Below are positions 63,271 to 64,000 of a stretch of 64,000 nt of DNA, one piece after another. The translations under genes and the position numbers were made by a program. This DNA comes from Flavobacterium salmonis (GTDB lineage: Bacteria > Bacteroidota > Bacteroidia > Flavobacteriales > Flavobacteriaceae). Where the stretch lies: contig NZ_CAIJDP010000068.1 in assembly GCF_903819435.1 (NCBI RefSeq), positions 186,001 to 250,000 on the forward strand, written 5' to 3'. The notes beneath the pieces were generated by a model that was not told the DNA's origin, did no database searches, and saw only the letters and a list, made by a program, of their open reading frames with translations. The first letter of the stretch is position 1, and each line of letters opens with the position of its first letter.

Positions 63271-64000
63271 ATGAAAATTAAAATACGTATTGCCCTAATA
63301 ACACTTTTCAGTACTTTTTTTCTTCAGGCACAACAACCACAAAAAGGGATCACAGGAGCATCAAACTGGATGAACAACTGGACCAATTTTAAGCCTGCAG
63401 CAGTTGAGTATGGCGAAGCTACAAATATTATTGCTGGTACCATAGATAAAGACACGAAACTAAGCAAACGCAATACCTATCAATTAGTCGGAATTGTTTA
63501 TGTAACTAATAACGCTATTCTTACTATTGAGCCTGGTACTGTTATTAGAGGAGATGACAAAACCTGCGGAACATTAGTTATTGCTAATGGTTCTAAAATT
63601 ATTGCAGAAGGGTCAGAAACAGATCCCATTATTTTTACCTCTAACAAAGAAACAACCGAAAGAAAACCAGGAGACTGGGGTGGTATCATTATTTTAGGGA
63701 AAGCACCTATTAATAAACTAGGCGGTATTGCAACCTTGCCTTTTAACTTAGACGAAATGCTTAATCATTACGGAGGTCAGGATGCAGAAGACAACTCAGG
63801 TATTCTAAAATATGTACGTATTGAATATTCCGGAAGAAAATTAAGCGCTTTGAAAGAACTTAACGGACTTTCATTAGCCGGTGTTGGCAGAAAAACAGTT
63901 TTAAGCAACATTCAGATCAGCTATTCAAATGATGATTCGTTTGAATGCTACGGCGGAGACCTGAATATGAATAACTTAATTTCGTACCGAACAACAGATG
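63271..64000 (+). CDS. Secreted beta-helix-like protein, 5' part (runs off window end)
   Basis: The first 243 codons are visible. Signal peptide (MKIKIRIALITLFSTFFLQA-QQ), then a stretch common in Bacteroidota surface proteins: AILTIEPGTVIRGDDKTCGT, LVIANGSKIIAEGSETDPII, RKPGDWGGIIILGKAPIN, and YVRIEYSGRKL. The repeating hydrophobic pattern suggests a right-handed beta-helix. The C-terminus, where a T9SS domain would lie, is outside the window. Function unknown. Confidence 0.8.
   Translation, partial: MKIKIRIALITLFSTFFLQAQQPQKGITGASNWMNNWTNFKPAAVEYGEATNIIAGTIDKDTKLSKRNTYQLVGIVYVTNNAILTIEPGTVIRGDDKTCGTLVIANGSKIIAEGSETDPIIFTSNKETTERKPGDWGGIIILGKAPINKLGGIATLPFNLDEMLNHYGGQDAEDNSGILKYVRIEYSGRKLSALKELNGLSLAGVGRKTVLSNIQISYSNDDSFECYGGDLNMNNLISYRTTD

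Overview
The window is chromosomal DNA from a low-GC member of the Bacteroidota, most probably a Flavobacterium. The evidence is type IX secretion (T9SS) sorting domains, Bacteroidota promoters of the TTG-N(16-22)-TAnnTTTG type, many signal peptides and lipoproteins ending in ...Q or LxSC, and gene families typical of F. johnsoniae-like bacteria. No rRNA, tRNA or CRISPR array was seen. One IS982-family insertion sequence is present.

1-23.8 kb is a pectin-use locus. Secreted enzymes (two GH28 polygalacturonases, a PL10 pectate lyase, a GH43, two GH105 unsaturated uronyl hydrolases, an esterase) lie on the minus strand. Next come two tandem, nearly identical LacI-type regulators on the plus strand. 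A full intracellular uronate pathway follows on the minus strand: uxaA, uxaB, eda, kdgK, uxaC, kduD, kduI and two ExuT-like transporters. A divergent secreted esterase closes the locus. A near-palindromic operator (TGTAATCGATTACA-like) recurs before one GH28 gene, kduI, the transporter pair and both regulators, tying the locus into one regulon.

23.9-39.1 kb is mixed: an ArsR regulator with an old-yellow-enzyme reductase, an acyltransferase gene killed by a nonsense codon and an IS982 insertion with a 7-bp target duplication, a DUF1349 protein, a GH3 beta-glucosidase, a TPR/HTH regulator, an acyl-CoA oxidase-like protein, a GNAT, a membrane glycosyltransferase and GapN.

38.7-41.1 kb and 53.1-58.4 kb look like two halves of one sulfur/respiration module: rhodanese, Crp/Fnr regulator, TauE/SafE exporter, then cydAB, an MBL-double-rhodanese protein and a YeeE/YedE pair. 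The exporter and the MBL gene share a Crp-like palindrome at the same distance from the -7 element. Between the halves (41.2-52.9 kb) lies an accessory island: a 21-residue-repeat protein, an XRE regulator, small membrane proteins, and a unit of a 7-TM protein, a HisKA_2 kinase and a LytTR regulator followed by three large T9SS-secreted LamG proteins. A direct repeat with 21-bp period stands just upstream of the first LamG promoter and is a good candidate LytTR site.

58.5-64 kb holds a lipoprotein hydrolase, GlpD, a MarR-nitroreductase-YceI cluster with two perfect palindromic operators, and the start of a secreted protein cut by the window end.
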